A DNA stretch of 64,000 bases from Ascoidea rubescens DSM 1968 (taxonomy: Eukaryota > Ascomycota > Saccharomycetes > Ascoideales > Ascoideaceae). Position 1 is the first letter of the stretch. Every line of letters begins with the position of its first letter. The stretch covers positions 791,524-855,523 of the forward strand of contig NW_017962920.1 of NCBI RefSeq assembly GCF_001661345.1, written 5' to 3'. This document shows, piece by piece, positions 63,479-64,000 of this stretch. The translations under genes were made by a program, and so were the position numbers. The notes beneath the pieces are model-generated. The model did no database searches. It had not been told where the DNA came from and worked only from the letters and a program-made list of their open reading frames with translations.

Positions 63479-64000
63479 TCAATTAATCTCTTCAGGCATT
63501 TTCATAATGTTAACCACTAAAGAACTCCACCCTGTAAACCCATTGGCTCCTTTTCCTTTCCCATCGTTTTCAAAATACGACTCCCAAACAAATCCTGTTC
63601 TAACCCACTCGTTATAAATATTCATTGCCAAATTAACTCGTAACTCTCCATATAACTTGGCGCCCAACCTTTTAATTTCACTATTTTCACTCTTTTCAAC
63701 ATAATACTTGACGCTCTCTAAAATTAAATAGTTTATATTAACCCATATAGATCCTCTCCAATAGTCCTCTCCTGTTCTAAAATACTCGTCCTTTTGACTT
63801 AAACTTCGAATTCCAAACTCACTGAATAACTCATCCTCATCCGATATCAACTTAATGATGCTCAATATATGCTTTTCCGATTCGGTACTTTCATCAACAG
63901 GTATTAATTTCAATAAAAATGGAAAGAGTGAAATATATCCTTTATGGCAAACAAGCTCATCCTCGTCGTCTAAATTCATATGAATATCACAGTAACATTT
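63479..64000 (-). CDS. CWH41: mannosyl-oligosaccharide glucosidase (glucosidase I), C-terminal part
   Basis: Partial: the frame stays open to the window edge, so the start lies beyond 64,000 and about 173 residues are seen. Family GH63 glucosidase I is an ER membrane enzyme that removes the outermost alpha-1,2-linked glucose from the Glc3Man9GlcNAc2 N-glycan, the first trimming step before calnexin-type quality control and wall glucan synthesis. The visible piece carries the conserved end of the GH63 (alpha/alpha)6 catalytic domain: ELVCHKGYISLFPFLL, FGIRSLS, YWRGSIWVNINYL, TGFVWESYF and FTGWSSLVVNIM. In this family the acid residue of the WExY block is part of the active site, and it is intact here. 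The end agrees with the usual GH63 C-terminus, so no truncation is apparent on this side. S. cerevisiae Cwh41 (Gls1) is the expected orthologue. Same strand as HOP2 and upstream of it. Confidence 0.93.
   Translation of the reverse strand, partial: KCYCDIHMNLDDEDELVCHKGYISLFPFLLKLIPVDESTESEKHILSIIKLISDEDELFSEFGIRSLSQKDEYFRTGEDYWRGSIWVNINYLILESVKYYVEKSENSEIKRLGAKLYGELRVNLAMNIYNEWVRTGFVWESYFENDGKGKGANGFTGWSSLVVNIMKMPEEIN

Overview
The right-hand 4.6 kb carries compact, intron-free, AT-rich genes of an ascomycete yeast. The GPI-anchored protein, HOP2 and glucosidase I genes together hold one in-frame CTG codon, and that codon lies in a Ser/Thr-rich stretch. The rest of the window is filled with Ty5-like (Ty1/copia) retroelements. 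Both points suggest a yeast of the CTG-serine clade (Debaryomyces/Scheffersomyces-like); this is inference, not proof.

Positions 1 to about 59,130 contain no host gene that I can support. They are a graveyard of one old, heavily decayed Ty5-like copia family. I distinguish thirteen fossils (F1-F13) by landmarks that recur in the family's order: LTR, gag, CCHC zinc knuckle, an Ala-rich linker before the protease, integrase, reverse transcriptase, RNase H, LTR. F1-F8 (1 to about 37,600) all lie on the minus strand, several in tandem with one LTR between neighbours. To the right, F9, F11 and F13 lie on the plus strand and alternate with minus-strand partial copies F10 and F12. All are broken many times over. 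F1, F2 and especially F8 are more AT-rich and look older. Boundaries are by eye, good to about 50-200 bp unless an exact LTR end is given.

From 59,131 to 64,000 is ordinary host sequence: an F-box-like/SDS22-type leucine-rich-repeat gene (plus), a Ser-rich GPI-anchored wall protein gene (plus), HOP2 (minus, meiotic homologous pairing), and the 3' part of the glucosidase I gene CWH41/GLS1 (minus), cut by the window edge.

The best overall reading is that this is one flank of a Ty5-cluster regional centromere or pericentromere, as known in Debaryomyces hansenii and Scheffersomyces stipitis. A silenced subtelomeric retroelement bed is the main alternative. HOP2 and CWH41 also lie a few genes apart on Saccharomyces cerevisiae chromosome VII left arm, so their closeness here may be ancestral.
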